Shown here: positions 1 to 8,554 of the stretch, piece after piece
Layout of the letters: every line of letters starts with the position of its first letter
How positions within the stretch are numbered: the stretch's first letter is position 1
Assembly (NCBI GenBank): GCA_965234685.1
Contig: OZ248539.1
Span: 2,976,001 to 3,040,000 of the forward strand
DNA length: 64,000 nucleotides
Direction: 5' to 3'
Source of the DNA: Fimbriimonas planktonicus
GTDB taxonomy: Bacteria; Armatimonadota; Fimbriimonadia; Fimbriimonadales; Fimbriimonadaceae
Translations under genes and position numbers: made by a program
Notes under the pieces: model-generated
Told to the model about the DNA's origin: nothing
The model's input: only the letters and a program-made list of their open reading frames with translations
Database searches by the model: none

Positions 1-16
1 ACCGAGCGGAATATTC

Positions 17-583
17 ATGACCCACCAAGCGCTGCGCAACTTTCTTTTTGTTTCTACTGTCCTTGGGTGTGCCGCAGGATTGACCCTCCAGGGGTTCGCG
101 CTGACTCAAGAGTCAAAGAAACCTTCGCCAAAGCCGAATCCTGATTTTCTCATGCCAAAGATGACCGGCAAGTGGGTGATGAGGGGAACCATTGGTGGCG
201 ACAAGGTGACCCACGACGTTACCGTCGACCGAATTCTGAATCGGCAATATGTCCGAATCCATGAGATCGCACGGGAGAAGGATCCCACCGGGCAGCCAGC
301 CTACGAAGCTTGGATTCACATTGCTTGGGACAAAGCAAACGAGGAATTTGTGGTCATGTGGCTGGACAATACGGGCGTTACCAACTTTTCCGCCGACGGC
401 GTCGGACACGGAAAACCGGTGGGCGATCGGATTCCATTTATCTGGAAATTGGCCGACGGGAGTGGTATTCACAACACGTTTGCGTACGACCGCGCCAGCA
501 ATTCGTGGTCCTGGAAAATCGACAACTTAGAGAAGTCTGGGAAATCCTCGCCTTTTGGCAGAGTGACATTGAAGCGAAAGTAG
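17..583 (+). CDS. Secreted DUF1579-like small protein
   Basis: A 188-residue protein with a Sec-type signal peptide (hydrophobic stretch about residues 8-29, then polar KPSPKPNP). The mature part reads as a small beta-barrel-like domain with evenly spaced beta strands. It starts with a 'GKW..RGTIGG' strand and has repeated aromatic and glycine turns, as in DUF1579/lipocalin-like secreted proteins that begin '..L.G.W......GG'. No catalytic motif is visible. The start is the first ATG near the window edge, so a longer N-terminus outside the window cannot be excluded, although the signal peptide sits well at this start. It is convergent with the RbsD-like gene, separated by about 28 bases. The family assignment is tentative. 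Confidence 0.6.
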   Translation: MTHQALRNFLFVSTVLGCAAGLTLQGFALTQESKKPSPKPNPDFLMPKMTGKWVMRGTIGGDKVTHDVTVDRILNRQYVRIHEIAREKDPTGQPAYEAWIHIAWDKANEEFVVMWLDNTGVTNFSADGVGHGKPVGDRIPFIWKLADGSGIHNTFAYDRASNSWSWKIDNLEKSGKSSPFGRVTLKRK

Positions 584-611
584 ACGCTCGACGTACCTAC
601 CTACGACAACG

Positions 612-1157
612 CTACTTCGACATCGCCTTTCTGAGCGCCTGCTCCGACTCTGCTGACCAGTACGAGCAATCGAGTTGAAAGAAGACCGAAGTGTACGGTT
701 GGGTATGCGGCGTTTTGATCAGCAGGATGCGGAAGGACTTACCTGCTTCATCCAGCTTTGCAATGATTTTCTCGTGAAGCATCCGTTCGACTTTTTGTCC
801 GACAAGCAGCTGGTTTAGGCTTTTCCGATAGCTTGAAATGCCGGGAGCGCGATCTTCGGGAACGAACTTCAGTTCTGAATCGACGTAAACGATCGGACGA
901 ACGTGGCGGCTTTGGCGTAGGGCTGCAAAAACCTTTTTCACGACGGACAACTGACCATCCGTAACCGTGACGGTCTCGATCCCCGGAGCGGTCTGGTAGG
1001 GGTATGCCGAATCCGCCACCACAATCCAGTTTCGATGCCCAAGGCCCGGAAGTCGGCGGGCCAGAAGTTGCTGGACGGAAGGTGTTTTTTCCCCTCCTGG
1101 CTTGGCTAGCCCAGTCACACTCACGGCGAAACAAATGACACTTACAATCAGCTTCAT
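612..1157 (-). CDS. Secreted RbsD/FucU-like protein (sugar mutarotase fold)
   Basis: Starting at the ATG that overlaps the stop of the upstream GH116 gene (ATGA overlap), the protein is 181 residues with a signal peptide (MKLIVSVICFAVSVTGLA). The segment 'LPGLGHRNWIVVADSAYP' resembles the RbsD/FucU pattern '..LGH.D.IVI.DAG.P', where the His and Asp take part in pyranase/mutarotase activity. A following 'VRPIVYVDSELKFVPED' fits the next strand-helix units. Known RbsD and FucU are cytoplasmic sugar anomer converters. A secreted form tightly coupled to a secreted beta-glycosidase suggests that it acts on the released sugar, which is an inference. A longer in-frame start exists upstream but lies inside the GH116 coding region, so the overlap start is preferred. 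Confidence 0.6.
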   Translation of the reverse strand: MKLIVSVICFAVSVTGLAKPGGEKTPSVQQLLARRLPGLGHRNWIVVADSAYPYQTAPGIETVTVTDGQLSVVKKVFAALRQSRHVRPIVYVDSELKFVPEDRAPGISSYRKSLNQLLVGQKVERMLHEKIIAKLDEAGKSFRILLIKTPHTQPYTSVFFQLDCSYWSAESEQALRKAMSK

Positions 1158-4015
1158 TGCTTTTCGTTCACTCGGTATTGGTAGGTGACGGTCTCTGTCC
1201 CGCCAGCAGATCGATCGAACGTTCCCCATCCTTGTTCATTGATGAAAGCGCACCGGAACGCGCCGGCACCAGTCTTGGGTCGGAAACTCATTTGATGGTT
1301 TGCTCCGTCGACGGAGAACCCGGTCAGGCTGACGTAGGCACCATAAGAAGCCATCGCGCGACCGTAGTGGTCACTACATTCCACTTCATTGTACGGGTTT
1401 CGGCGATTGGCCGAGTATCGAGAATGAATGGCTTTTACAATCGAGAGACCCTCACGCACCATCCCTTCGGCGATCATGTGCGCCGCGACCTGATGCTCAA
1501 AGCCAGACATGCATTCGTTGAAGTACCCGACCGCCCACGCATCCGATCCCTTAGCGATAGATTCCTTCGCGCCTCCCCTTGGGAAGCTACACATGATCAG
1601 TCCTGCTTCACCTGGAGTGGCGTACCAGCGGCCACCCGGTATTGCTTTCATCTTTCGCCGGTATTCCCAAATATCGTCAAAGAAGTTGTGTCGATAAAGC
1701 GCTCGCAATGCACTCTGGGTTTCAGCAACGGGAACCACTCGCGGCAGGCCAAGTTGTAGTGCCCATGCTTGCCCAAGAAGTTGATCAATGTGGCAGCCGA
1801 CGTTTGTGTTGTTCGCCTCCGGATGCGCGGGGTCGGTGAGGTTGATGAAGTACTCGCCGTTATAGAGCTCGCGCACTAGATTCTGCGCGCCCCGTTCTGC
1901 GAGCGCGCGACAGCGAGCGGCGAAGATTTCATCCTTCATCACAAGCGCCATCGCTTCGGATGCCCGAAGCGCGGCAACATACAGACCCGAAATCCAGGCG
2001 ATCTTGCCATACCAGGCAGTGTCGAGTGTGTTGAACTGAGCGTTTTCCAGTACGCCGTCCTGGTTGCTGTCTTGCGAGATCAGATACTCCATCGCCCGTT
2101 TCGCGCTCGGCCAAATTCGACCTAGAAACTCGGCATCGGGACTCATCTGATGCTCACGATAAGCCCGCAGAATGCACATGCACTGGCCATCGTGAAACAC
2201 CATCGTCCCATACTCGCCGCGATAGTCGATTGCTCCGGTGTCGGAATGGAATGAGCGACCGAAATCAACCTTTTCCCGAAGGTAGCGCTCAACTTCGGGA
2301 AACACCCGTCCGATCGCTTGGGCGTAACCCCACACGTGCGTGCAAGTGCCGGCGCAGCAGCCAACGCCCTCCCAGAAGTAGAACCGTCCGCTCGCAAAGC
2401 GGTGGCAAGTTGACGTTGCGAGCGTGCTCAGATTGAGGAATGTACGATCCAAGAACCAGTGAGGCAGCGTCGAGTCGTACCAAGTCCGATTCCAAGCTTG
2501 AGTGATCTCTCGCAAAGACTTCCATCTTCGGGCGATCTCGTTCGCTACGGCCTCGGAATCCTCCCAGCGCGAAGCGCACCAATTGAGTCGCTCGGGCATT
2601 TGCGGTGATGTATTTGGGAAGTGCCAGGCGACAATGAAAGTGACTTCTGCAGTCTCCCCGGGGGCGAGGGTCAGTTGCCGAGAGATTCTGGCCTCCTTAC
2701 CATCGGTCGCTTGTACATCCGCCCCGCCAGGTATGGACACTGTGAAGGTGCCGAAGTCAGTCTCTTCAGTCAGCGGCCGGAGACTCGCGGGCTGATCCGA
2801 GAAGATCACTTCTCCGAGGCTGATGTTGCCCCAGGCACCGGTTTCCTCATCCACCACCGTGAGCCGCGCCGTTTTGTCTCGGAAGCGAGCGACCGACATC
2901 GTCTGCCAAGACATCACGTTAGATGCGTTGCCGGTAACGGAAAGAACCACTTCACCGTTGATTTCCAGGTTGATGCATGTCTTCCTGGCGTGAGGTCCTC
3001 CGCCTACTCGCAGATTGATGTACGAGTGCGAGATTCGAAATTCTGGTGAGGTCAGCCTTCCCCGGTGGCCATCTCCGGCGAGTAGATCTTCGCCGTTACG
3101 CGTTTGGTGCGAGTTCACGACAAAAGCAGTTTCTGCCTGAACGTTGCCCATATATCCGGGGAGCTCGGTCACCCGCTGTGGTGTCGTACCGAACGCGGAA
3201 CCCGTCGGTGTCCATCCGCCGTAGGTCCCGTCGGACCAATCCGCAAACCGAATTTCCGGCTGCGCCGCCTTTTCAGTGGGGGCGGTTTCTGCGATGAATT
3301 GCAAAGAATCCGTACGTTTGATCGACTTGAGAACGAAGTCATTCCGACGAGACTTCGAGTGCGTGAGAACGGGATTTTCTAGCGCATATGCGATGCGATA
3401 GCGGGCGGTCGCCGTTCCGGTGTTCCGCACACGGAAGGTCATTGTTGTTGCTGGGAACGACGAGTCATCGACGTTTAGTGGGCAGAACGGAGAAAATGCT
3501 TCAAGGGACATTTCGACGTCGGCATCTGCCTGCCCATAACTCACCCGCGCTATTGGGTACTCGCCACGAAAGAGGATCTCGCCAAATCGCACTCGGCGTG
3601 GCGTTTCATTCTCTTCCCACAAACTGAACTCCTGTCGAAACGGAGAGATGGCCCGGGACGGCTCTACATAGTTCGCGCCCGACATTGCATTGAGGGAATC
3701 GCCCATAAATGTGGCGTTCGGTCGAGTGACTGCCCCAAGCACATCTTGATTGAAAATGTCCCAGTTCCAGAGTTGGCCATCGCCCGCAAGATAAACAGTT
3801 CCAGCGAAGAAGCCGCCGATGGGCATCCCGATGAATCGCAACTCGTCGCCTCGGTAAACCTCTCCCTGCGTTCTCTTGAGTAATTCCGCTTGCTTCATTG
3901 CGCTTGCCTTGACCTTTGGAACGACCTGTTCACGCGAGAGAACTGGTAGGAGTGAGGAGCCAGCTACGCTCGCCGCCGTAGTGACGAAGGAGCGTCTTGA
4001 CAAGGGCTCGGCCAT
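1154..4015 (-). CDS. GH116 beta-glycosidase (GBA2-type, DUF608) with inserted beta-sandwich module
   Basis: A 953-residue exported enzyme. A Tat-like leader (SRRSFVTTAASVAGSSLLPVL) precedes 'FIGMPIGGFFAGTVYL', the typical GBA2-type N-terminal beta domain start. The (alpha/alpha)6 catalytic half carries 'FYFWEGVGCCAGTCTHVWGY' and 'NTLDTAWYG'. By motif alignment, E549 corresponds to the nucleophile and D665 to the acid/base of GBA2-family glucosidases/glucosylceramidases. Residues about 255-400 interrupt the N-terminal half with 'FADWSDGTYGGWTPTGSAFG', 'GRLTSPEF' and 'GGGPHARKTCINLEI'. This module resembles the beta-sandwich attached to many planctomycete GH32 enzymes. The start is supported by TAGTTT at -12 to -7, a leaderless-type promoter. 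It is co-transcribed with the RbsD-like gene. The natural substrate cannot be read from sequence. Confidence 0.88.
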   Translation of the reverse strand: MAEPLSRRSFVTTAASVAGSSLLPVLSREQVVPKVKASAMKQAELLKRTQGEVYRGDELRFIGMPIGGFFAGTVYLAGDGQLWNWDIFNQDVLGAVTRPNATFMGDSLNAMSGANYVEPSRAISPFRQEFSLWEENETPRRVRFGEILFRGEYPIARVSYGQADADVEMSLEAFSPFCPLNVDDSSFPATTMTFRVRNTGTATARYRIAYALENPVLTHSKSRRNDFVLKSIKRTDSLQFIAETAPTEKAAQPEIRFADWSDGTYGGWTPTGSAFGTTPQRVTELPGYMGNVQAETAFVVNSHQTRNGEDLLAGDGHRGRLTSPEFRISHSYINLRVGGGPHARKTCINLEINGEVVLSVTGNASNVMSWQTMSVARFRDKTARLTVVDEETGAWGNISLGEVIFSDQPASLRPLTEETDFGTFTVSIPGGADVQATDGKEARISRQLTLAPGETAEVTFIVAWHFPNTSPQMPERLNWCASRWEDSEAVANEIARRWKSLREITQAWNRTWYDSTLPHWFLDRTFLNLSTLATSTCHRFASGRFYFWEGVGCCAGTCTHVWGYAQAIGRVFPEVERYLREKVDFGRSFHSDTGAIDYRGEYGTMVFHDGQCMCILRAYREHQMSPDAEFLGRIWPSAKRAMEYLISQDSNQDGVLENAQFNTLDTAWYGKIAWISGLYVAALRASEAMALVMKDEIFAARCRALAERGAQNLVRELYNGEYFINLTDPAHPEANNTNVGCHIDQLLGQAWALQLGLPRVVPVAETQSALRALYRHNFFDDIWEYRRKMKAIPGGRWYATPGEAGLIMCSFPRGGAKESIAKGSDAWAVGYFNECMSGFEHQVAAHMIAEGMVREGLSIVKAIHSRYSANRRNPYNEVECSDHYGRAMASYGAYVSLTGFSVDGANHQMSFRPKTGAGAFRCAFINEQGWGTFDRSAGGTETVTYQYRVNEKQ

Positions 4016-4356
4016 TTCGTGAAACTACCCCATCAAGCGGCAACCGAGCCGCGACATATCTATCGCAACATCAACCCTGTCTAATGAACAGGCGATTTCA
4101 TTTCTTTGAAGCCAATAGGGGGAATTTGAAGCGAGTGAGCCGTGATTGAGATGATTTTCGCCATGCTTGGCAAGCACGCTTACTCCTCAGCGAATTGCTT
4201 GTGGCTAGTACCCTTTTCTTGACCAGCCTAGGGTGTTAGAGCTTCCGCCTCATGGTTGTTCGTAAGACGTACGGGACGATAACTATCGATTACATTATGG
4301 TTTAGGTATCTGAAATTCAATGCTCTTTTGCGGCTGAGCATTGTGAGCTCAAGGGC
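4016..4356. other. Intergenic region with GH116 promoter
   Basis: A non-coding stretch of 341 bases between two genes on the minus strand. The end next to the GH116 start holds TAGTTT at 4022-4027 (minus strand), exactly 12 to 7 bases before the ATG, a good leaderless -10 element. The rest is AT-richer than its neighbours. I saw no convincing ORF, hairpin with U-tract or repeat in it. Confidence 0.5.
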
Positions 4357-5034
4357 CTAATCTGAAGCGAAGACTTTCTCGAGTTCTGCGGCGACAACGA
4401 GATGGCCCGCGCGGTTGGGGTGGTTGTTCTGTGACATGTACGGCTTCAGGTCCGTCCCCTTCGCCTTCAGATCCAGAAACATTTGGTAGGAATCGACCAG
4501 CTTCACGTCCAACTCCTTGGCCAGTTCTCGAACTTGCTTTGCGTGCGCAGCCAGAGGCGCGTTTGGATCGAGGATATCTTCGTTCAGATCAGGAGTCGGG
4601 GTCAGCAAGATGACGAGTATTCCCGCCTTCTTGGCCAAAACAACCATCGACTTCCAAGCAGATCGGACCGCTGGGGCGCCTAGGCCGCGATCATTGAGCG
4701 AATAGTCGATAGTTAGAACGTTGGGATTCAGAGGCAAGACATCGGTCTCAAATCTCTTAGCACCCTGCATTGCGTTTTCCCCACCAATGGCGGTGGTCAT
4801 TACGTTGATGACAGCGTTGGGATACGTCCGGTTGAGAGCAACATGAAGCAAGTGCGGATAGGCATTAAACGTCTCAACCTTGCCGTCGAGGAAGTAACCC
4901 GCTGGAACGCTGTGCCCGTGGCAAACGATCCTAACCTCGTGGTTGTTTGGCCACTTCTTCTCGAGTTTGCCTCTCAGCTCGGTCCACGAGGTAGCGCTCA
5001 GGGCGCTTGCTGCCAGAATTGCCGACGCGATCAT
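4357..5034 (-). CDS. Secreted SGNH/GDSL-type hydrolase
   Basis: A 225-residue protein with a signal peptide (MIASAILAASALSA). SGNH blocks are visible: 'CHGHSVPAGYF' (block I, nucleophile Ser in GHSVPAG, a common planctomycete-type variant of GDS), 'TTAIGGENA' (block II Gly), 'DYSLNDRG' (block III Asn), and 'NNHPNRAGH' (block V, with the His of the triad). The likely role is a carbohydrate or lipid esterase acting on exported substrates. A start ten codons upstream (5064) is possible, but TACGAT lies at -12 to -7 of the start chosen here, matching the leaderless pattern of neighbouring genes. It follows the fused hydrolase by about 50 bases and is probably in the same functional block. Confidence 0.8.
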   Translation of the reverse strand: MIASAILAASALSATSWTELRGKLEKKWPNNHEVRIVCHGHSVPAGYFLDGKVETFNAYPHLLHVALNRTYPNAVINVMTTAIGGENAMQGAKRFETDVLPLNPNVLTIDYSLNDRGLGAPAVRSAWKSMVVLAKKAGILVILLTPTPDLNEDILDPNAPLAAHAKQVRELAKELDVKLVDSYQMFLDLKAKGTDLKPYMSQNNHPNRAGHLVVAAELEKVFASD

Positions 5035-5087
5035 GCTCGCATCGTACCGAGTGCCGCGCTTCATTGTAGTGAACTGGTTTTACGAAT

Positions 5088-6542
5088 TCAGCGAAGCTCG
5101 GTTTGCCGGAGCAGTTCTGAAATCCGTTGGCCCCAAACTTCATAGCCGCCTTGGCGCAGGTGTAGGGCATCGCTGGACATTCGATCCCAGTTCACGCTTC
5201 CATCGGGATGCGTAAAGTCGGTCGTAAGGTCCAGCCACAGCAACTTGTGCCGTTTAGCAATTGCGGCGAGGCCCTCGTTCACTTCCTTCACCAGCGCTCG
5301 GCGGGGATCGCTTGGCGTCGCCCCGACGGGGAAAAGGGCGTGCAGGACCACTTTGGCTTCCGGTTGTTTGCGACGAACTTTGAGCGCCACTGCCTCGACT
5401 CCCCGAACGATGGCCATCGGCGAATCTGAGTTCAGGTTGTTGACTCCGATCAAGATTGCGATTGCCTCGGGGCGACTGTGGTCTAGCGCGCCGTGATCGA
5501 TCCGCCAAAGAGCATGCTGGGTTCGGTCGCCGCTCATTCCCATATTCACGGCGCGAAACGGAGCGAGATATCTGCCGTAGGCGTCGCCCGCCACTGCTCC
5601 AACATTTCTGCCCGGCCCTCCCCAGCCTTGCGTGATCGAATCGCCGATGAGCACCAACTGCGGATTCGCGCGGGAGGCTTCGATGGCGTCGGCGTGCTGT
5701 TGTAGCCAACTTGAGCGCCAACCGGCGCTCAGATAGCGGGACTCTGGGTTGGGCGCTGGGATAAGGGTTGCGGGTGGGGATTTGCGTGAGTTGCCCTGAT
5801 TCCTCAGGATGAATTCCACGATCGGGCGAGGATCCTCCAGGCTATGAGGGTGGTGACCCACTCCGGGCTTTCGAATCACTTTGATCTCACCGCCGAGTCG
5901 CCGATAAGATTGCTCCAGCAGATCTGTGTTCTCCGACACCGGTACGACATCATCTGCGGTGCCGACAACATGGATCAAGGGGACGCGAGCCTTGGCTAAT
6001 ACTTCCAATTTGCCGATGGGGCCGAGCGGGTAGTCAAGAGCATCCTGTTCACTCGGGAAACCATAAGCGGCTTTGAGCTGGGTCCAGTCTTGGGCGGAGC
6101 TTTTGCGGGGCCAGGATCGGAAATCACAAACCGGTGCGTCGGCGTAGATCGCCATCACTTTGTCTGGATTCGCGGCCGCCCAATTGTAGGCACTGAGGCC
6201 GCCTCGGCTAAAGCCTTCCAATACGACTTTCGGCGAAAGCTTGTGCTCGTTTACTAGGAGCCGATAGAAACGGTCGTATTGATAAATCGCCCCTGGAGAC
6301 CCGTACTCGTTTTGGATATCTACGTATGCCATGTGGAAACCTTTATTCAGCAGGGCAAGATCAAGTTCCGGGCGATGGTCGAAGAACTCCGTGCGCCAAA
6401 TCCAAGGCTTGCCTTTTGCCGGGGTCTTCGGAGCGACCAAAATGGCGTCGAAGCGATCGAGCTTGAAGTCGGTGCGCGCAAAGCCGTGATATTCGCTCGA
6501 CATGCAGATCGCGGTGGCAAGCAATGAGCACACGGTAAGCAT
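5088..6542 (-). CDS. Secreted two-domain hydrolase: alpha/beta-hydrolase fused to SGNH esterase
   Basis: A 484-residue protein with signal peptide MLTVCSLLATAICMSS. The N-terminal half is an alpha/beta hydrolase: nucleophile elbow 'GFSRGG', Asp in 'VVGTADDVVPV', His in 'PGVGHHPHS'. The C-terminal half is an SGNH esterase of the acetylhydrolase type: 'LIGDSITQGWGG', 'NMGMSGDRT', 'IGVNN', 'DALHLRQGGYEVW'. Both domains keep complete catalytic sets. The pairing suggests removal of two ester decorations from one polymer, such as acetyl and methyl or feruloyl groups, which is an inference. A start 27 codons earlier would overlap the divergent PQQ gene and lacks the signal peptide at its front. TAAGGT lies at -13 to -8 of the chosen start. 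Confidence 0.85.
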   Translation of the reverse strand: MLTVCSLLATAICMSSEYHGFARTDFKLDRFDAILVAPKTPAKGKPWIWRTEFFDHRPELDLALLNKGFHMAYVDIQNEYGSPGAIYQYDRFYRLLVNEHKLSPKVVLEGFSRGGLSAYNWAAANPDKVMAIYADAPVCDFRSWPRKSSAQDWTQLKAAYGFPSEQDALDYPLGPIGKLEVLAKARVPLIHVVGTADDVVPVSENTDLLEQSYRRLGGEIKVIRKPGVGHHPHSLEDPRPIVEFILRNQGNSRKSPPATLIPAPNPESRYLSAGWRSSWLQQHADAIEASRANPQLVLIGDSITQGWGGPGRNVGAVAGDAYGRYLAPFRAVNMGMSGDRTQHALWRIDHGALDHSRPEAIAILIGVNNLNSDSPMAIVRGVEAVALKVRRKQPEAKVVLHALFPVGATPSDPRRALVKEVNEGLAAIAKRHKLLWLDLTTDFTHPDGSVNWDRMSSDALHLRQGGYEVWGQRISELLRQTELR

Positions 6543-6645
6543 GTTGCGAACCTTACCTAGGCACCGGCGAATTTGGACTTCTCGGTCAGATTCGAGCCTG
6601 CGTTGAGTCTTGGGCCGCCTCAAGTATTCTCGGAGCCTACTTAAG
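6543..6645. promoter_or_regulatory. Divergent promoter region
   Basis: About 100 bases separate the fused hydrolase (minus) from the PQQ dehydrogenase (plus). TAAGGT at -13 to -8 serves the minus gene. TATTCT at 6625-6630 is a plausible -10 for the plus gene. No clear operator was seen. Confidence 0.4.
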
Positions 6646-8439
6646 ATGACATCCGTCGTTGTTCTCGCTGTAATCGCTCGTTCAGCGATACCGTTGCCCT
6701 TGGCTTCAGATTCGGACTGGGCATATGTCGGTGGCGATTCGGGCGGCGCCCGGTACTCAACTGTCGATCAGATTGACACTTCGAATGTTGCGAAGCTGAA
6801 GCAAGCCTGGGTTTTTCACACCGGGGACGCTAAGGGCGATACGCCGATTCAGTGCACGCCGATCGTTGTGGAAGGAACGATGTACCTGGTGACATCGGGG
6901 CACCGGGTGGTTGCGTTGAACCCGGTTACCGGGCGCCGAAAGTGGACGTTTGATTCGAAGAACAACGACTCGAAAAGTGGGCATTCGCGGTCGAGCAGGG
7001 GCGTGGCGTATTGGAGCGACGGCAAAGCGGGTGGAAAGCGACGGATCCTTTATGGCACTCCGGATGGGCGAATTCTATGTCTTGATGCAAAGACTGGGGA
7101 TCCAGATCGTGCGTTCAAAACCGTGGATCTTCGAACCGAACTCGGGTCGGAGTGGACCGGCACTTATGTCGGGATTTCAGCGGCGCCGACGGTGCATCGA
7201 GATCTCGTGCTTGTTGGGATTGCTGGGGGGGAAGACTCTGGTGCGGCGCCCGGGACGATCATGGCTTTCTCGGTTCAAACGGGAAAGCGGGTGTGGAGCT
7301 TTGACGTTCTGCCAACTTCCCAGAATCCGCAAGCGAAATCGAAGTTAGGTGCGGGGGGTGCTTGGAGCGGATACGTTTCTGATCCGAAACGGGATGTTCT
7401 TTATGCCGCCACCGGTTCCGCGGCTTCTGATTTCGACGGAACGGGACGGCCCGGCGACAATTTGTATGCTAACTGCGTTCTCTCCCTGGATGCTAAAACT
7501 GGACGCCGACTCTGGCACTTTCAGACTGTACATCACGACTTGTGGGACCACGACAATGCTTCTGCGCCGATTCTGTGCAAGGTGAGACGGGACTCGAAAT
7601 TAATCGATGCCGTTGCCGTTGTTACCAAGACCGGCTTCTGCTACGTGCTGAACCGAGTAACCGGGAAGCCCTTGTTTGATGTTCGGGAAGTCGATGTTCC
7701 TGCTTCCGTGATCGAAGGTGAGGTTGCCGCGAAAACTCAGCCCGAGCCGGTTTTGCCGCCAGCGCTTTCCCGCACCGTATTCACTGACAATGACGTTACG
7801 GACATTTCTGCCGAAGCTCGTTTGGACGTGCTTAAGAAGCTGAAGGGCTTGAGCTACAGTCAGGCCTACTTGCCGCCCACCCGACAAGGCACGGTTGTGG
7901 TGCCGGGCTACTTTGGCGGGTCGCCTTGGTCGGGAGCATCGTTCGATCCTCGATCAAACACGCTCTTTGTCAATACGAATGACCTTCCGGGCATCATGTC
8001 GAATCCGGCGAACTATCTTCACTTGACCGATCGGGAGGGTTACCCGGGCATTAAGCCGCCTTGGGGCGCTTTGACCGCAATCGATTTGAACACCGGGAGG
8101 TTTCGTTGGCGAAAGACCTTGGGTGAGTATCGAGATCTGACCCGGAGAGGCGTTCCGCAGACCGGGACTCCGAACTTGGGCGGGACCCTTGTGACGAAAG
8201 GAAATCTGGTCTTTGTTGGAGCCACTTGCGACCAGACTCTTCGCGCCTTCGACAGTCGCACCGGGAAGACGCTGCTGGAATACCGGCTTCCCGCTTCGGC
8301 CTTTGCGGCTCCATCTACGTTCTCCGTGCGGGGCAAGCAGTATTTGGTGATTGCGGCGAGCGGTGGCGGGTATGCGAAGCTTTTCGGATTCGACCAGGGG
8401 CCGACTTCGGACACGTTTGTTTGCTTGACTTTGCCTTAG
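6646..8439 (+). CDS. PQQ-dependent dehydrogenase (quinoprotein glucose dehydrogenase-like)
   Basis: A 597-residue exported beta-propeller. After a signal peptide (about residues 1-20) it begins 'DWAYVGGDSGGARYST', the usual opening of quinoprotein alcohol/glucose dehydrogenases. It contains repeated 'ALNPVTGRRKW' and 'CLDAKTG' tryptophan-docking blades, the 'WHFQTVHHDLWDHD' motif close to the PQQ pocket in membrane glucose dehydrogenase, and the late 'GTPNLGGTLVTKGNLVFVGA' blade. It probably oxidises a sugar or alcohol in the periplasm and passes electrons to quinone or cytochrome. No cytochrome c domain (CxxCH) is present. An upstream TTG start is possible. The ATG here begins right at the signal peptide, with TATTCT about 16 bases upstream as a possible -10. 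It is divergent from the fused hydrolase. Confidence 0.85.
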   Translation: MTSVVVLAVIARSAIPLPLASDSDWAYVGGDSGGARYSTVDQIDTSNVAKLKQAWVFHTGDAKGDTPIQCTPIVVEGTMYLVTSGHRVVALNPVTGRRKWTFDSKNNDSKSGHSRSSRGVAYWSDGKAGGKRRILYGTPDGRILCLDAKTGDPDRAFKTVDLRTELGSEWTGTYVGISAAPTVHRDLVLVGIAGGEDSGAAPGTIMAFSVQTGKRVWSFDVLPTSQNPQAKSKLGAGGAWSGYVSDPKRDVLYAATGSAASDFDGTGRPGDNLYANCVLSLDAKTGRRLWHFQTVHHDLWDHDNASAPILCKVRRDSKLIDAVAVVTKTGFCYVLNRVTGKPLFDVREVDVPASVIEGEVAAKTQPEPVLPPALSRTVFTDNDVTDISAEARLDVLKKLKGLSYSQAYLPPTRQGTVVVPGYFGGSPWSGASFDPRSNTLFVNTNDLPGIMSNPANYLHLTDREGYPGIKPPWGALTAIDLNTGRFRWRKTLGEYRDLTRRGVPQTGTPNLGGTLVTKGNLVFVGATCDQTLRAFDSRTGKTLLEYRLPASAFAAPSTFSVRGKQYLVIAASGGGYAKLFGFDQGPTSDTFVCLTLP

Positions 8440-8482
8440 GTGCGACAGGGCAATCGGTTGTTGCGATCACCCTGGTCGGTGG

Positions 8483-8520
8483 AATTAATTAACGTTCCCC
8501 CTCAGGGATCTTAATTAATT
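8483..8520. terminator. Possible hairpin after the PQQ dehydrogenase gene
   Basis: Perfect 10-base arms AATTAATTAA and TTAATTAATT flank an 18-base loop that itself has CCC/GGG pairing. It lies about 45 bases after the stop codon. The stem is AT-only and no long U-tract follows, so termination is only a guess. Confidence 0.35.
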
Positions 8521-8554
8521 ACAGGTCTTTTAGGTTCGGATTTGTACGGGGGGC

